DNA of 64,000 bases from Eopsaltria australis (lineage: Eukaryota; Chordata; Aves; Passeriformes; Petroicidae), in NCBI GenBank assembly GCA_034509425.1, contig JAVTVJ010000070.1, positions 4,960,001-5,024,000 of the forward strand, read 5' to 3'. Shown in pieces: positions 22,736-36,733 of the stretch (its first letter is position 1; each line of letters opens with the position of its first letter). Made by a program: the position numbers and the translations under genes. Under the pieces are notes generated by a model. The model saw only the letters and a program-made list of their open reading frames with translations, was not told the origin of the DNA and searched no databases.

Positions 22736-25700
22736 ATCTTGTAATACATAAAGAACCTTACTCCTGACTTTGTAATAGCTCCTGTATTCATTTTTGCCAT
22801 GGAAATCGACATAATATGGTATTATAGTTATGTTCACAATAATTCTCTTAGTTTTGGTTTACAATTATTATTTCTTTGCTAGATAGACAGTGGTTGGTTT
22901 GAAATATAAAAAGGCAAATTAATGGATATAATGAAGCAGTAGGATGTCACAACTTTATTAGAATTTAAGCAACCTTTTCTTGAATCTTAATTAAACTCCA
23001 TAATACCAATGTAGATTTAAAAAAATAATGGGTTTGTATCAGATCTACACAAGGTGATACTCAGAAATAAAACTTACACAAGAGTGCAAATCTACTTCAA
23101 CCAAACACATCTTTACCTCTTTTAAACTCACAAATTAGCCTTAAGATTAGAAAAAAATTTCAGAGATCAGAAGTTGTGAACAGAAATCCCTTAAAGGCCT
23201 GACTTGTAATTTACCTTTGGAAACAATTACACTGCTGTGTCAAGGGCTGTACTGTCAGTCTGGCAGAAGCTTCTCTGTTTTAATGGAAAATGCATTTTAA
23301 GTGCAGATGGATAATAATATCATCTCTGTCTATATGATGGGTATAGAGGCTATTATCACTCTGTGTATGCTCTTATGCACGAGTGCACATGCTTATATAT
23401 TTACATAAAAGCAATCACTAAATTGGTGGCTTGCTGGTTTTGTTCCTCTCTTTTAATTCTTGTACAGAAGAGGTGATATCCCGCTTAGATGTTGACAGTA
23501 TAAAGGATGCACACAAGCATACTTTAGGAGGGGTAATTTTAATTTTTGACAGTTTGATTTAACTTCAGTTTTGCCTATCACAAATGAAGCAATATAACAT
23601 TTTTTTCTTGTGCCTCCCTGCAAACACTATATATTAATAGATTTATTTTTGTCCAGCTTCACTTCAGATAGCCTTTTTATAAAGTTATTACTATAGAATG
23701 GATTAGAGTACTTTTTTAATGGAAGATTGGCTAAGTGTGAAAATTTTGGTTTCTCATAGACATTGTAGGAGATCTAGATTTGGAAGAGCAACTCCTGTTA
23801 TATGGTATGATAAAGCCTAATTGCTCATGCCATATTGAATAATACTTTCTTTGTGAGTTCTTGAGACGAAATCAGCATATATATGGATAATAAGGATCTT
23901 TCAAAAGCATTGAAAATAAGGATGGAACAGCCAGTGGTTGACATAGCAGCCATTCCTGTCAGTTTCTGGGGCAAGTGGAGCCATTATCTGGTTTCTTGTT
24001 CTTAAACAGTTCCTGTAGAAAAACAGCCACAGAAGGAAGGAAAAGGCATCTGTGCCAAAGAGAAAGGACAAGAAAAGGTGTGATGCTTGCTCTATGTCTA
24101 CCTAAGTTCTGCATTAGGTATCTCATGTTTCCTCTACTTCCACCAGTAGAACCATCTTCGGCGATGGTGGCTGAGGAAATCCCAATCACACTTAAAAGTA
24201 TTCACATGGAAATGCTGAAGACTGACATACGTTAAGTCTTAAAAGAAACAGAAATTACATTTTCCTGAAGGACTGCAGTAAACTCAGACTAATTATTTAA
24301 AATAGTGCATCAAGCAAAGAAACATCTTTTTTGTTCTTTTGGAAGCGAAAAGCAAAATCTGCTCTAATTTTGAAAACAAAACAGGGCTATGTGAAGCAGA
24401 GCTTTGTTTTGTAGATTCTTTGGAATGAAAAAACTTGAGAAGGAAAATTATTTTCACTACCTAAGATTTATAGATGGGTAGGATTTAAACCATGCCAATG
24501 TTCTCAGCATTGTGATGTGTTAATTTGGATTCCTGTAACCAAGATACAGGTCTTTTATAACCCTGTTCTAAGATAGAGTTGTTGCTCCACTGCAACACTG
24601 AGATCTTAAAACTTCAGGGCTGGACTCTGAACATTAGAACATTGACAAATATTTGGACACCTGGGCTTGTCAGGACTTAAACTGAAGGAATAGAAGAGAA
24701 GAATAGCACAGATTGGAAAGACATAGTTGAAGGTTAACAGAGAGAATAAATATAAGGGAAAAAATAAAAAACAAACGAGGGCCACTTTTCTTGAAAGAAG
24801 AAGAAACAATCTGTTGCAGTACTAATAGCTATGAAAACATGTAGGCTTGGAGGACTGAGTGTGAAATGTCTACAGTTTGCCATTAGGAAGGCAATTTTAT
24901 TATTGTTTTTCTTTTTGGTTTTTTTGGGTGGGCTGGGGTACGCAACACGTGTTTGTGTTTGGTTAATTTGTTTTTCCCCTCATGACTATCTGTTCCCTAA
25001 AATTTTGGCTGCTGAGTAACTCCAGTACCTCTTAGCAGCTTACATGGGCTAAGACACTTGGCTGCTTTCTCCATTTTTGAGTGAACCTAGGCTACATCAG
25101 CCTTTCTGTTCCCCCACCAGTTATGTTCAGGCTACAAGGAGAATGAAAATTGAAGGTGGGAGCACCTCCAATTCATATTATGAATTTCCAATGTGCCTGG
25201 GTAGGTGGCAGCAGCAAGAGAGAGGGGAACATAAAAAAAATTAAGAAAGTCTTTAAGAGAAGATATGATCTTGTGCCTAAAAGTAAGAATTGGCTTTCCC
25301 ATAGGAGAAAAGTCTTTGATATTTCAGTCCTTGGGAGCTGGAAAATCCAGGAAATGGGTTGGTACAGCTGCCAACTTTGGCAAGAATGTGGGTCCTGGAC
25401 ATTTACCTGTGTTTTGTGGATGTCCATAAATCTGCTGCATTTCTGCTAATTGTGATGATCTGCTAAGTGGAGGTGTGAACAGAAATAAAAAGGAGTTAAT
25501 GATTGCTGATGTAAATATGTACAGTTGCCCACATGTTACAATTCAATGAAATACTTATGGAAAAAGATTTCTTAAAATATTTCTATTGAAATACTTCAGG
25601 AAGTGGCAGATGGCAAGACCCAGTAAACTACAGCCTGTAAAAGTCTTGAAGGATTTAATTATGTTGCACTGTGAGGCAAACTGAAACTTGAAAAAGATTT

Positions 25701-25855
25701 GTGTTTCATTTCTTTGTACAGTATATCATGGGCCACCCTCCACTCCCAATTCCCACTCATAACCTAAGTGGTGTTCTTTGATTATATCATGTCTGAATAT
25801 GTTATTATATACAATTAGTTTATATCTTTTTTCTACTCAAAATAAAATTATTGAC
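22736..25855. other. Gene-free AT-rich stretch
   Basis: No gene, LTR or LINE could be recognised; only scattered A/T runs are visible. Confidence 0.5.
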
Positions 25856-25860
25856 AAAAG

Positions 25861-26480
25861 TGTGGCGGCCATTGAGGCTGCCACTGAGGCCCAGGAAGAT
25901 CCGGAAGGTCCCTAGGGATCTGAGGGGCCATGGTGGAGGGTTGCTCAGGTATGAGAATCCTCCCCTTCCCTCTGGAGGATAATAGCTTCTTCCACGTGAT
26001 CGATGTGTTCTTCCTATGCTAATTCTACCACGCTGATTGGACTGTTTGTTCTCCACCCTTTATGCATATGTATCTGTATCTAGAAGGTTCTGTGCTACTC
26101 GGTACTCCATTGGTTGTGGTTCTCTCTCTCCTCCCCTTCCCTCTCCTTATTGGAATGTGTAAGTTTGTCCCGCCTTCCCCCTACACCTGGACCCTCAGCT
26201 GATTGGTTGTTAGTTGCTGTGTAAAAGTCTGTGCTCTCCTTGGTTATGGGTCTTCTGTTCCTGGACCCATTTGAGTGAGGAACTGTTAATAAACTCCTCG
26301 GATACCCACACAAAAGATCCCTCCCTTATTCTTTACCCCTGGACCTGCTATGACTTGTCTCTGCACCCACCAGCAGGGTAGCAGAGTCCGCAGCAGGAGC
26401 TTAAGTGGCTCCACGAGGGACACTTCTGGGACACGCTGCTGGTCTCTGTCCACCGGGACAGTCCCCGTGCAGGCTATACA
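25861..26480 (+). mobile_element. Solo LTR (620 bp, ERVK-like)
   Basis: It runs TGTGGCGG...CTATACA with AAAAG on both sides (25856-25860 and 26481-26485). AATAAA near 26290 marks the plus orientation, and the pyrimidine-rich U3 with GATTGG boxes (near 26034 and 26200) resembles the class II LTR at 55824-56429. A sixth duplicated base may be mutated. Confidence 0.78.
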
Positions 26481-27687
26481 AAAAGTTAAATTATTTATCA
26501 AAACTAATTACTCTTTTCATATTTCAGTAAAAGCACACACTAGGGTAAATGGACCCATTAGGAGGAGGATGAAAAATCCTTTTTTAATATAATTTCACAT
26601 GATTTCTACCAGAGTCATCAGACAGAGTCAAAGATATTTTATAACTCCCAGCTATAGGGCAAAGTCTAAAGCTGTGCAGTCCTTCCTGGCCCCTCATGCA
26701 AGATCGAGTTTAAGATTCTGCTATCCTTCTGAAAACTACAAATATTTTCTTCAGTTTTAATTCATGCATATTTTTGTATTTCAGATCCAATCTTTAAAAA
26801 AAAATCCCAAAACCCCTCAATAATGTGTTTATATTCCACTGAATCTATTAGACTTTGGCATCGATTTGAATGATTGTAAAAAGAGGCCTCCAACTGGGAA
26901 CATTTTATGCCTATTTAGAAGGCAGTTTCACACTGTTCTAACAGTGTTCATTAAGGGACCTAAGCAAGGCAGCACACAATGTTCCTAAACTTGGCATGAA
27001 ATAACAGGACAGTCAACATTTAAATCCTAGCAAGTCCCTTACAGGCATTTACCCTTATAATCTTTGATTCCAACTGTATGATAATTATGATAAGTACTCC
27101 CTGCAGTGTAGGCGCATTGAATGCAGACAAAGATAATTTCTAAACAGAATTATCAGTATAAAACAGAACAATAAAGGGGCAATGAGTTAAGACTGGGAAA
27201 TCAAGGCTTGTGTTGATTTAGAAGCTAGAATTGCCTCCATCTGGGACTGAAAATCTGTAACATCTGTATTCAAAAAACAACAGAAAGAAGAGCATAAAAA
27301 GTATACTTTTGAATGCCTGAGATGCTTCAGGAAATTAATTTTGAAATATTGTCTATCATTTAAAAATGTATTAATTTTATACCCTTTCATTTAATAATTC
27401 AAGTAATTGATCCATATATGGTGATACTAGTTCCCCCTTGTCTAATTATCTAATGCTGAGAGTGACTAGTAATGGAAAATTATGGAGACAGCACAAGATA
27501 TATGATTTCTACAAAACGGACCTTCCTCTTGTGCTCTTCTGCTTAGCAATAACCAGAAATCTCTCTCACCTATTTTACTGAAAATCTGGGTCTCATGTAA
27601 GCCTGATTATCCCTTAAGACTCATCCCTCCTGGACAGTAGAAATGTACAATTCCTGGGAGAATTTTAGAGAAAAGCAAAGCGCCAAA

Positions 27688-27708
27688 CCCCCCCCCCCCC
27701 CCCCCCCC
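27688..27708. repeat. Poly(C) tract, 21 nt
   Basis: An uninterrupted run of 21 C. The complementary strand is poly(G), so it could form G-quadruplex or i-motif structures. Its exact length is prone to sequencing error. Confidence 0.9.
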
Positions 27709-28335
27709 AGTTTGCACGTGCTTCCACTTAAAAGTTACTGTCTGATCTGCTATATTTTCCTCTGTCTTTATTAATTGCTGTGTTAAGTCTTCTCATGAAA
27801 AGTATTTTTTAAGGACTTTTGCTTTTCCTTGCTATCAGAAAATGATTAGTCTGCCACTGCCTGTGCTAACAAGTTGCGATCCGTGATATATGGACAATTA
27901 TACAGAGTCGGCACTTTCTCTTAAAAAGAAATGTTTGTCTTCATTTGATGAAATTTTGAGTAACTGGAATTGCTTGTTGCTTCTTAAAAATGCCATAAAG
28001 CCTAAAATCTGAGAGGCAGAGATTTACTGGCTGAGCAGGGGGAGAGGTGATTCAGCCGTGTCCATTATTACCGATTACATTCTCATCTCACCTGACCTGC
28101 TGGCTGAGCAGCTACCCAGTGCCACCAGTACTTTTTATCAACAGCAGTGATGGTACCAGGTAGGCTTTCTGTCTACAGTGAGTGCAGCTGTTTGCATCGT
28201 GGCTTCTTCCACTCTTCAAAACTCATTTTCTTTCGGGGATAGAGGATTAAATCAGGATTGGCAAAAGCAGTCTTCTAGTATCAAAAGCCTTTTAATGACC
28301 TACTCATAATCTCCACCTTAAATACGACTAGTGTT

Positions 28336-28506
28336 TGCTTTTAGTTTTGGGTTTTTGGGGGGTTTTTTGTTTTTGTTTTTTTTTTAGTGGTGGTTTTGCT
28401 GTGAGATTTTTTTCATTTGATTGGGTTTTCTGGGGGTTTTTTGTTGTTTTTTTGTTTGTTTTTTTGTATTTTTTTTGTTTGTTTGTTGTTGTTACTTTGG
28501 TTTTGG
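28336..28506. repeat. T/G low-complexity tract
   Basis: About 170 bp almost free of A and C on the plus strand, made of T runs broken by G pairs and triplets (TTTG-like). The ORF reading through it is Phe/Val-rich and not credible. Confidence 0.85.
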
Positions 28507-30730
28507 TCCTATTATTATTACCATTAGGTTGTTTCAGAGGAAAACCTCTTATCTCTGAGATTTAGAGCCCTTCTTTTGAATTGCATATGGTCATTCTGTT
28601 CCCAGCTTTCTGCAGTGTTGTTTAATTTACATGGCGATCACGGTCTTTAATATGTATAACATACTTTATGTATCCCCATATTCATCTAAATTTTAAAAAA
28701 AATCCATTACTTTCCTTCCCTCAGGGCTTTTTGGCCTCTTGGTCATCTTAATAACTATGTCTCTTCCAGTTTGGATTTCTCTTTCGGAACAATTTGACAT
28801 AAGTTTTGTTGAGACAGCTGGTATCCCTCAGCTGTTGCACAGGTATAATTATTGGGTTGCAGAACAGACATCAGAAAGGAATGCAAAAAGAGAGAAACAA
28901 GAGACTCCCTCCAAACACTACCTTTTCAAATCCCCTGGTGGTGCTAGAGGGGAAAAATGGGCAACTGTCTTCAAGATTTGATCTTTATGAATCTAACTGG
29001 CCAGTCCACTCCCTCCTCTCTTCTTTAAGATCATTTGGATGTTCAAATAAGCAGAATGGCAATATGGGCTCTGTGCAATGTCCTTCATGTAGATCAAGGA
29101 ACCTATGTGGAAAAATTCTTCTGGAACACCCCTCCCTGTCATAGTGTTCACAGTAGCAGGACCTAGTTTAAGTTCAACCCTGTAAAAAATGGTACTACAA
29201 GCAAACCTCTCAATTTTACATTTCATTATGGAGTTTGATGCTGACCATTCATAAGCTTTGAAACAAAAACAAGCCTTCTGTTGTTGAAACATTTCAGCCT
29301 TTCCACTTTGAGAAGGACTGCAAAAGAATAGCAATAATTTTCACTGTTTTCTGTTCTCTAATTACAGATTTTAGACACAGTTCAGACCTTTTCATTTTGA
29401 AGACTGTTTTTTTCATTTAATGTTACTATACTATTCACCAATGTTTGTATACCAATAAATTTAACAAAAGATGTTCTAGCCTTTTTTTTTCTCTAAAAGC
29501 TCAACATCTTCATCACATACTTATGTTCAGCAAAAAGTGATAGAACATTTTCTCTGTCTAAAATGCATCTGTAATTTAGATGCAAAATTTAAGATTCAAG
29601 AAACAGAGAATTTTAGGCCTAATCAAGAAATTACTATGATGGCGTGTGAATGGAGCTTGCTGCGAAGCAGCTAGTACAAGAACTGAGAAATCTGAGCATC
29701 TTTTCCATTAAAATCATTGCATTATCTCTGTATTGTACAAACACTACAACGGAAGTAACTCAGCAATTCTAAGGAAGGAGAGCCATGATCCAGCGTTTTA
29801 CTAAGTTCCAGCATAAAACTCATCTGTAAAGCTCTGTCAAATTGCATACTTTTTACTTTTATTCCTTTGGCAGAAGCACATTAACTTAAAACAAAAGTAG
29901 GAATATTGCCAGCAAATCTTTTAAGGTGAAATGAGCTTGGGACTTAAAGCTAAAATTATTAGAAGTGTGAGGCTTAATGCAAATTATGCACATCAGTTTG
30001 AATGTCTGATGAACCATTAAATGTTTTACATAATAATTTTGTTACAACTGTACCATTTAATTACCACTTTCTTATCAATAGTCTGCTCAGGGTGTACGTT
30101 TAGCTGCTTGACAGACAAAGTCCCTCTATACAAAGACTTTAAGACAAGGATTTCCAGATGTGCCCAAGGGAACTAGACATCTGGCTTCAAATGATCATGA
30201 ATTTTAAAGAACTAAAATGTTTCTGTAAAGGATTGCAGAATCCACTTTCATTTCTATTCTAGTAGTGCTTAGAAACTTCACTTGTGCTGGCTGTTAAGCA
30301 CATAAAAATTACACTAAAAAGCCTTAACTACAACTGCAATTAAATGCTTTTTTTCATAAAGAAGCATATGACAAGACTGTCCCTGTAGTTTAGAAGTGGT
30401 TTAATCTCTTGGGTAAGAGTGGAATATCTTATGAATGCTTTGTGAACCACAACTGGTCATGCAAGCAGTACAGAGCAAGACTAAGGCAGGGAGTGACAAA
30501 TGGAAGAGGTGAAGGAGAAAGTGGTAAGAACGCAGCGAAAGGAAATGTATTTTCTGATTCAATATCCAAGAGAAAACTATTGCTTTCATTCATTGGTGGC
30601 AGCTGTGGAGGGAGCATAGGATACTACATGAGACCTGAACACTGGCTGCTCCTGCTAGTTCCAGCTACTGTTGGAGAACACTTCCAACTCCTAAATGTTG
30701 ATTTCTGCCTCTCCATGCATGTTTCTGGGG

Positions 30731-31072
30731 TGTTGCACAGTCGGACACGAAAGAATCAGGCACTCAAGTCAGGTCAGAGCCACCAAGGCGGGCGAGAGAG
30801 AAGAAGAGGCCAGCCTCTCTTTATTCTTTCATTTATATACCTTTTCATATACAATCATGGATTAGACAATGAGGTTACCACCTCTCCAATTCCATAGGTG
30901 AGAAACACAGTCCATCAACCTTCTCCGCCTTTGGGAAAGGAATGACAAACAATACCAAAGGTACAAAACAATCCTTGGCCAGTTGGACAAACATGGACTA
31001 TGTTTACATAAAATCCATGAGAACCTTTGCTACCAAGTATCAACATAGCACACTGTAAAAATCAGGGCGACA
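30731..31072 (-). mobile_element. Short solo LTR (342 bp), minus orientation
   Basis: The ends are TGTTGCAC and GGGCGACA. Flanks CTGGGG (30725-30730) and ATGGGG (31073-31078) give a 6-bp duplication with one change. CTTTATT near 30820 reads as AATAAAG on the minus strand. The small size is like alpharetroviral and EAV LTRs; that is an inference from length. Confidence 0.72.
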
Positions 31073-31078
31073 ATGGGG

Positions 31079-32950
31079 GAAAATCTGAAGTGGGAATTTT
31101 TATCATTTTTTACCTTACTGTCTTCTGAAGAGGAAGCTTGTTTAACCCCTAGGAGTCAATTTACACCAGAAGAAATTACCATTTCATACAGGTCATATTA
31201 ACTGTTTTAGTATAGTTTATGAATAATTAAATAAAGATCTTGCAATTCAGAAGACAGGAATCAGAGACAGAGAGTTAATGCATGTTGTGAGTTCTACATC
31301 TTGGGGAAAATTATGTCTTCTATAACTTCAGTATGTATTTTCAATTAAGAACAAATTTTTAATTATTTCTCTTAAAAGTATTTGTAGTCTCAAATATATT
31401 ATGCAAAGTTAATTTTATAGTTGTTAAAAAAGTGCCCATGAAAGACTAGTATTTTCAAACCAACTTAGATAAAATTGTGACATAGAAGCAATTTACACTT
31501 TTTAATAACTACATTGTTCTTGTAGAAAGAGATTGTCATATTCCCTGACAGCCAATTTTCTTGTGATGAATTGTCTAAAACCCATTCTTTCTGATATTTT
31601 TAGTAAGTAGATGAATAAATGGTAAGCTAATTTTTCTGTTTTTCTTTACAGATCAAAGCATTCTTTTAATTATATTTCACACCAGTGTTACAGATAAGCA
31701 CATGACTGCAAGAAACAATAGCCATGTTACACTGTTAGAACAGTAAATCTCTCTTGTTGTTCAGAGCGATTGCTCTCTATTTGTTTAATTCTCTTTCTTC
31801 TGCATGTGAATACTTTGAGTTTTTTGTTAATTTTGAATTACTTTTTGCTCCACTCTGCCCCTAGGATAAGGCATCTATAAAAGCCTTGTTACAGGGAAAT
31901 GGTTTCTTTCAGAAGAAAATCTTAATCTGTGGACCTCATCTCATTGTCTGCTGATATATTCTGTTCATATTAACTCCTTTTTCAGTAAAGTCCTGTTAAA
32001 TAAATTAACTGCAAAATTTATACAGGAGTAACAAGTATATATGACACTGACTTGTGTCCTGAATGAGACAAATTTAAATTGTAAAGGGGAAACTTATGTT
32101 GTTTTTTCTTTTCTATCTCTTTCTCCTAGAGGTACAACAATTATGAATGCACGAAAGCAAACATAATCCTTCCCTGTTGAAAGTATTGGATGCCCTTTTC
32201 TCAGCATCTGCATACTTGCTGAACTGTAGAGGGCTGAAGCATAAACCCACTCCATAACTCTCCTTGGAATACTTAGGTTAATTTTGCACCCATTGGTGAG
32301 ACAGTCACCTGCTGAGGAGCACTGAACATAATGCTGTTCCTTTTCTTCCAGACTCTTCTGGGCAAGATGGGAAGCCCCTTTTTTTTCCCTCCTGCTTCAG
32401 GTGGTGTCATGAAAGTAGTCTGTATGCTATGGGGCAAAAAAGAGAGAATGTGTGTGGGCAGCAAATCTGACCCCATTACCTGCTACTTTTGAAACATATT
32501 ATCACTTTCTGGCAGTCTTGGACATTTTTGATCAATATGGCCCTGGAAGGATGGAAGCAACTGCCAGTTTGGAAGGTGGAGCAGTAACTGGGAAGTGAAT
32601 ATGATGACTGAGTGTCCCCTCAGGAAGTAATGAAACAGAATCTGGATGCACACAGCAGCTGGGAGGTTCTCAGGCTCACAGCATGAATATAGTGTTTTGG
32701 GGTTTGTAGGAGTCCCATCTTTATTCCAAATTTTTTGTTTTGTCTCTGGCCAGTGTGACTTCAGACTAGCCTGTGCAAAACTGTGATTACATAGGAAATT
32801 ATTCTGGCCCCTTTTTAATTTCTTCTCTGTCAGTGAAATGTGATATCAGTTAATAAAAGGAAACCTGTGCTGAAAAATGAGACAATCTACCAGATTAGAG
32901 TATGGACAGCTACATTTAGCATAACATCATAATATAGAAAACTATAAGCA
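31079..32950. other. Gene-free stretch
   Basis: I see no gene or element in this AT-rich interval. Confidence 0.5.
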
Positions 32951-32956
32951 CCTATT

Positions 32957-33610
32957 TGCCGCGGCCCGCCGGTGTTCCGGGCATCGACAGCTGGCCCCAG
33001 GGTAGTGGCCAGCGACCCGTCGGCAGCTGCAGCTCGCGTCCCTGACTGCCAAGCGCCAAGTCCACGGCTGCGGGGAATAGGATGTCCCCAGCTGCGAGTC
33101 GCTCGCTAGGAGCAGACTGTCAGCTACGTGGCTGGAGAAAACGGGGAGGGGTCTTCTGCCGCGCGGAGTAATTCGAGACACAGAAGCACATAGGCAAACT
33201 GCACTCAAGGGCGTCCGGGGTCAGAAGACCCAGAACAGCTCTGAGCACCGACCTTTATTCTGAGGGTCTTATCCAATCACAGAACACCATGGGGGACGAA
33301 CCAGGGAGGGACCAAGGGAAGGGGACCAACTGGGGAGAAAAGGGGGAGGAGGGGGAATAACAGACAATAGGGGGAACAAATCAATAACTGAGTGTAACAG
33401 AAGTTTCTGGAAGCAGAATATGAGTGGCAGGAGAGTGGCAGGTGTATCAACAAATGGACTAACAGAGGGAACCACCCCTGAGAAACTCAACCCCCCTGCG
33501 GGGCAAAACCACCTGTGTCTCCTCCCCAGGGGAGACTTTAAACTTGGGCACCTTTATTCCACAGCTTCTCGGGGGAGACCGAGCCCTTCGGGACCTCAAG
33601 CACCACCACA
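32957..33610 (-). mobile_element. Solo LTR (654 bp, ERVK-like), minus orientation
   Basis: A perfect 6-bp duplication CCTATT (32951-32956 and 33611-33616) flanks a GC-rich sequence that runs TGCCGCGG...CACCACA. CTTTATT near 33253 reads as AATAAAG on the minus strand. The 6-bp duplication and GC-rich U5 fit class II. Confidence 0.82.
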
Positions 33611-33725
33611 CCTATTGAATGTTAACATTAGGATTCTGTTTACAGACATTATAGCACAGTATTAAGTGCTAAGTTTCTTTAAACTAGCAGACTGTCAGCA
33701 TGCCTAAAATTTTTATAAGGGACAT

Positions 33726-34847
33726 TGTCGTGGGTTAACCTTAACCGAAGTTTCCGGTACAGAAAGGAAGAACCTGAGCCAGAAATGACCTATCCAAAAA
33801 GAGATATTACAGTTTCCACCACCAGAACTCATAAAAACAAGAGAGAATCTAAATACTTCCTCTTTTAGACTTCCGGATTGTGGAGAGGAGAGGTCGCTCT
33901 CCCCCCTCCACGCCCATGGTGAGGTCTAGCCAGGTGTTGAAGGTTGGATTTAGTTCTTTTCCTCAGGAATTTTTCTCCCATGGGTTGCTAAGACACAAAT
34001 GACTGAGTACTTAAGAGAAACAAAGCACAAGGCTAGAGCCTTTCTCCTTGGCAGGGTGAGGCAAAATTGCCCCTTATGGAAGCAGGGCTTGACAACGCGA
34101 GATTTGGAGAGACGGAAAAGCAAGGGCAGGGGGGAGGTCACGCTCTCTTGCTCGGGACCCTCGGAGCTGGACAGTCGGAGCTGCTGTCTGCTGAACCCAC
34201 AGCCCCCTGAAAAACCAGCGCGGAGCTGACGGTCTGTCTGCTGTGAGTCTTTTTCCTCTCTGCCCATCAAGAGCTGCCTGCCACCAGCCTGTCTCTCCCC
34301 CCGCTCCTCCTCGCCGCTCCGAGTTTCCTCACTACATTGTGGCGGGGTTTCCCCCCTGCACGTCGAGACCTCTTGCCGTCCCAGCTCCCTGTGTCCGGGG
34401 ATCCTGCTGTGGCACCAACACCAGCTGCCCCCCGAGGGTCTGTGAAGCAAGGGCTCTCCTCCATCCCTCCGTGCCTCGGGCAGCTGCCATTTGCCGTGTG
34501 CTACCTGAGCTCACGCCGGAGCGCCCCTGCAGCCACCAGGAAATCACCACACCCAGAGCGCCCCTGCAGGCTGTGACTGGAACTGCACCAAAGGGAAAAG
34601 GTGCCTGAAGCCGAGCAGGCTGCCACTGGGTTTCTGGTTCTGTTTGTTAGTTAACATCACAGTTGTTGTTATTTGTTATCTTTGTTTTAGATAGTAGTAA
34701 AGAACTGTTATTCCTATTTCCATATCTTTGCCTGAGAGCCTCTTGATTTCAAATTTATAATAGTTCGGAGGGAGAGGGGTTACAGTTTCCCATTCCAAGG
34801 GAGGCTCCTGCCTTCCTTAACAGACACCTGTCCTTCAAACCAGGACA
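33726..34847 (+). repeat. 5' LTR of ERVL-2
   Basis: It begins TGTCGTGGGTT, the start also seen in the ERVL-type LTR at 60573, and ends CCAGGACA five bases before the primer-binding site. The 5' flank GACAT (33721-33725) has no partner because the 3' end of the provirus is missing. Confidence 0.75.
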
Positions 34848-34852
34848 GATTT

Positions 34853-34871
34853 TGGCGCCCAACGGTGGGGC
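34853..34871 (+). other. Primer-binding site of ERVL-2 (tRNA-Lys type)
   Basis: TGGCGCCCAACGGTGGGGC differs from the complement of a tRNA-Lys 3' end only by one extra G. It lies five bases after the LTR. Confidence 0.75.
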
Positions 34872-34905
34872 CCGAGGGCATCGAGAGGAGAAAGAATAAC
34901 AGTTC

Positions 34906-36733
34906 TTGAGTAACGTAGTTCTTTGTGTGCTGAATATAGGAACCTCATTAGGTTGCACCATGTGGTCTAGCTTATTCCGGTTCGTATGGCAAGTGGTCAC
35001 AGCTGTTTCTCTCCCATTTGCAGCCCCGTATCTAAACATGGGCCCTATAACTAAGGCTACGGTGGCTGTTATTCAGTTTGTGTCATGGGTTGATAAGGTG
35101 AGGAATTCATGGATTTTCAACTTCCTCTGGAAGGCAGGCATGTAGATTCAGAGCTACCACACATTAATGACATGTTTTCAGGGTTACTTTAATAATGGTA
35201 CCTACTGCGAGGAAATGACACCAAAAGAAATGTTCTCACAACCCTTCACCCAGTTCTTTGGGCCTATCCCGCCAATCTTTGAGGGGTTCAAATCTTCTCT
35301 AAATGCGAATGATACCATACAGTGGCTGGTGTTGCTGATAGGCCTGCTCGATTTAGCATTCAGGGATAAAGGAGGTCTGACTTAGACAACCACCCTGACA
35401 CCTACCTCAGAAAATAGAGATGAGGCCCCAGAACCTGACATGGCCCCAGAGACTAGGGATGCTGCCACAGAACCTGACATGGCCCCAGAGACTAGAGACA
35501 CCATCCCAGAACCTGACATTGCCCCAGACACTAGAGATGCTGCTACAGAGTCTAACCCAGCCCCACAACCCACCTCAGAAACAACCCACCCGGATTGGGT
35601 GGGAGTCCTGGTGAAGGAGATGCGCGAGATGGGTCAAATGCTGAAGGAATACACTTGCCCAGCTGGTGGGAGACCCTTCCCCTACCCCAAAGAGGGAGAG
35701 TCTAATGGGACAGCAGGGGAACCCAGGGACGTTATAACCACTCAGGCTCCAGTCAGATCAGAGGGGCAGCCACAGCCAGTAGCAGTTGCCCCTGTGGAAA
35801 AGAGGAAGACTAAGGTCAAACCAAAGCAGCCAGTGAGTAATGATGAGGAAGCAGGACCCTCTCAACCAGTAGGGAGGCCAAGGATTGAAATCTTTACCGA
35901 GTCCCTGGGGTATGACAGTCTCCATAATCTACGAAAAGACATTGTGCGACGGGGTCGTGAGCCTTTTACAACCTGGTTACTTCGGGTCTGGGATCTTATG
36001 GGTATGGGTGTGCAGCTGGATAGTATCGAGGCAAGGCAGATGAGACCCTTGACCCACGACTCGGGGGTAGATCAGGTATTCGGAAGAGATGACGGGCCCC
36101 TGTCTCTCTGGGAACGGCTTTTAATAAGTGTAAGAGAGGTTTGTCAACAGGGAGAGAATGCAGGAGTACCGTCATAGAAGACCATGGAAGACTCTTGAGG
36201 AGGGAATCCAACAGCTGAGGGAAGTGGCAGTATTGGAAGTACTCTTTGGGAGGGATGGACAACATGATAATGATCCTGACAAGGTCAAGTGTACAGGGCA
36301 AATGTTGTGGAACCTGGCAAAGCTAGGGCCCTCCCAATACACCATCTTCATTGCAACAATTAATGCTGATGACAACCGAGAGACAGTGGGCTCCATAGCC
36401 ACCAAACTCAGGAATTATGATAGCATGATCAGCGGCCCAATGCAGGCTCAGGTCTCTGCTGTGGTCAAAGACCTCAGAGAGGAGATGAGGGAGGTGAGGG
36501 AGGAGATGAGGATGATGAGTGCGGCACCAGTGTGAGTCACAAGCCCCAAAGTCAGAGCCCAGCGCCCCCCAGCCAGGGAGAGAGGGTACACCCCACGATC
36601 TGAGCTGTGGTTCTTCCTGTGTGATCACGGAGAAGACATGAGGAAGTGGGATAAGAAACCCACTGCTACCTTGGCAGCACGGGTACAGCAACTCAAGGAG
36701 GGAAATACTAACCGAGGTGGGGGGGTCTACTGA
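34906..36733 (+). pseudogene. gag: ERVL-2 gag-like polyprotein
   Basis: One frame covers 34906-36177 with TAG stops at 35143-35145 and 35383-35385. A frame change near 36160 leads to 36158-36535 and, after a TGA at 36533-36535, to a conserved piece ending near 36733. The plan is an N-terminal hydrophobic part (about 34960-35060 and a span near 35320), a Pro/Asp-rich tandem repeat (35431-35560), a basic linker, a helical domain with LLRVWDLM, and a heptad-like Glu/Arg-rich coil near 36460-36520. No zinc knuckle is seen. ERVL-1 gag at 10-1608 has the same order. Confidence 0.68.
35431..35560 (+). repeat. 39-bp tandem repeat in ERVL-2 gag
   Basis: Units start at 35431, 35470, 35509 and (degenerate) 35548, each encoding 13 residues of the form EPDMAPETRD plus three. 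The period is a multiple of three, so the frame is kept. ERVL-1 gag has no such repeat at the equivalent place. Confidence 0.88.

Larger units (their letters stand above)
26486..30724. other. Gene-free AT-rich stretch
   Basis: I see no gene or classifiable element except the homopolymer and low-complexity tracts listed separately. Confidence 0.5.

Noticed and set aside
28335..28565. 76-aa Phe/Val-rich ORF
   Set aside because: Low-complexity T/G tract; the protein is an artefact of composition.
30409..30897. 162-aa plus-strand ORF
   Set aside because: Its second half lies in the minus-orientation solo LTR at 30731-31072 and the first half has no protein likeness.
33999..34608. Several ORFs of 65-166 aa on both strands within the ERVL-2 LTR
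   Set aside because: They overlap on opposite strands inside an LTR and resemble no protein.
35431..35560. CRISPR-like direct repeats
   Set aside because: A contiguous in-frame 39-bp coding repeat without spacers, in an animal genome.
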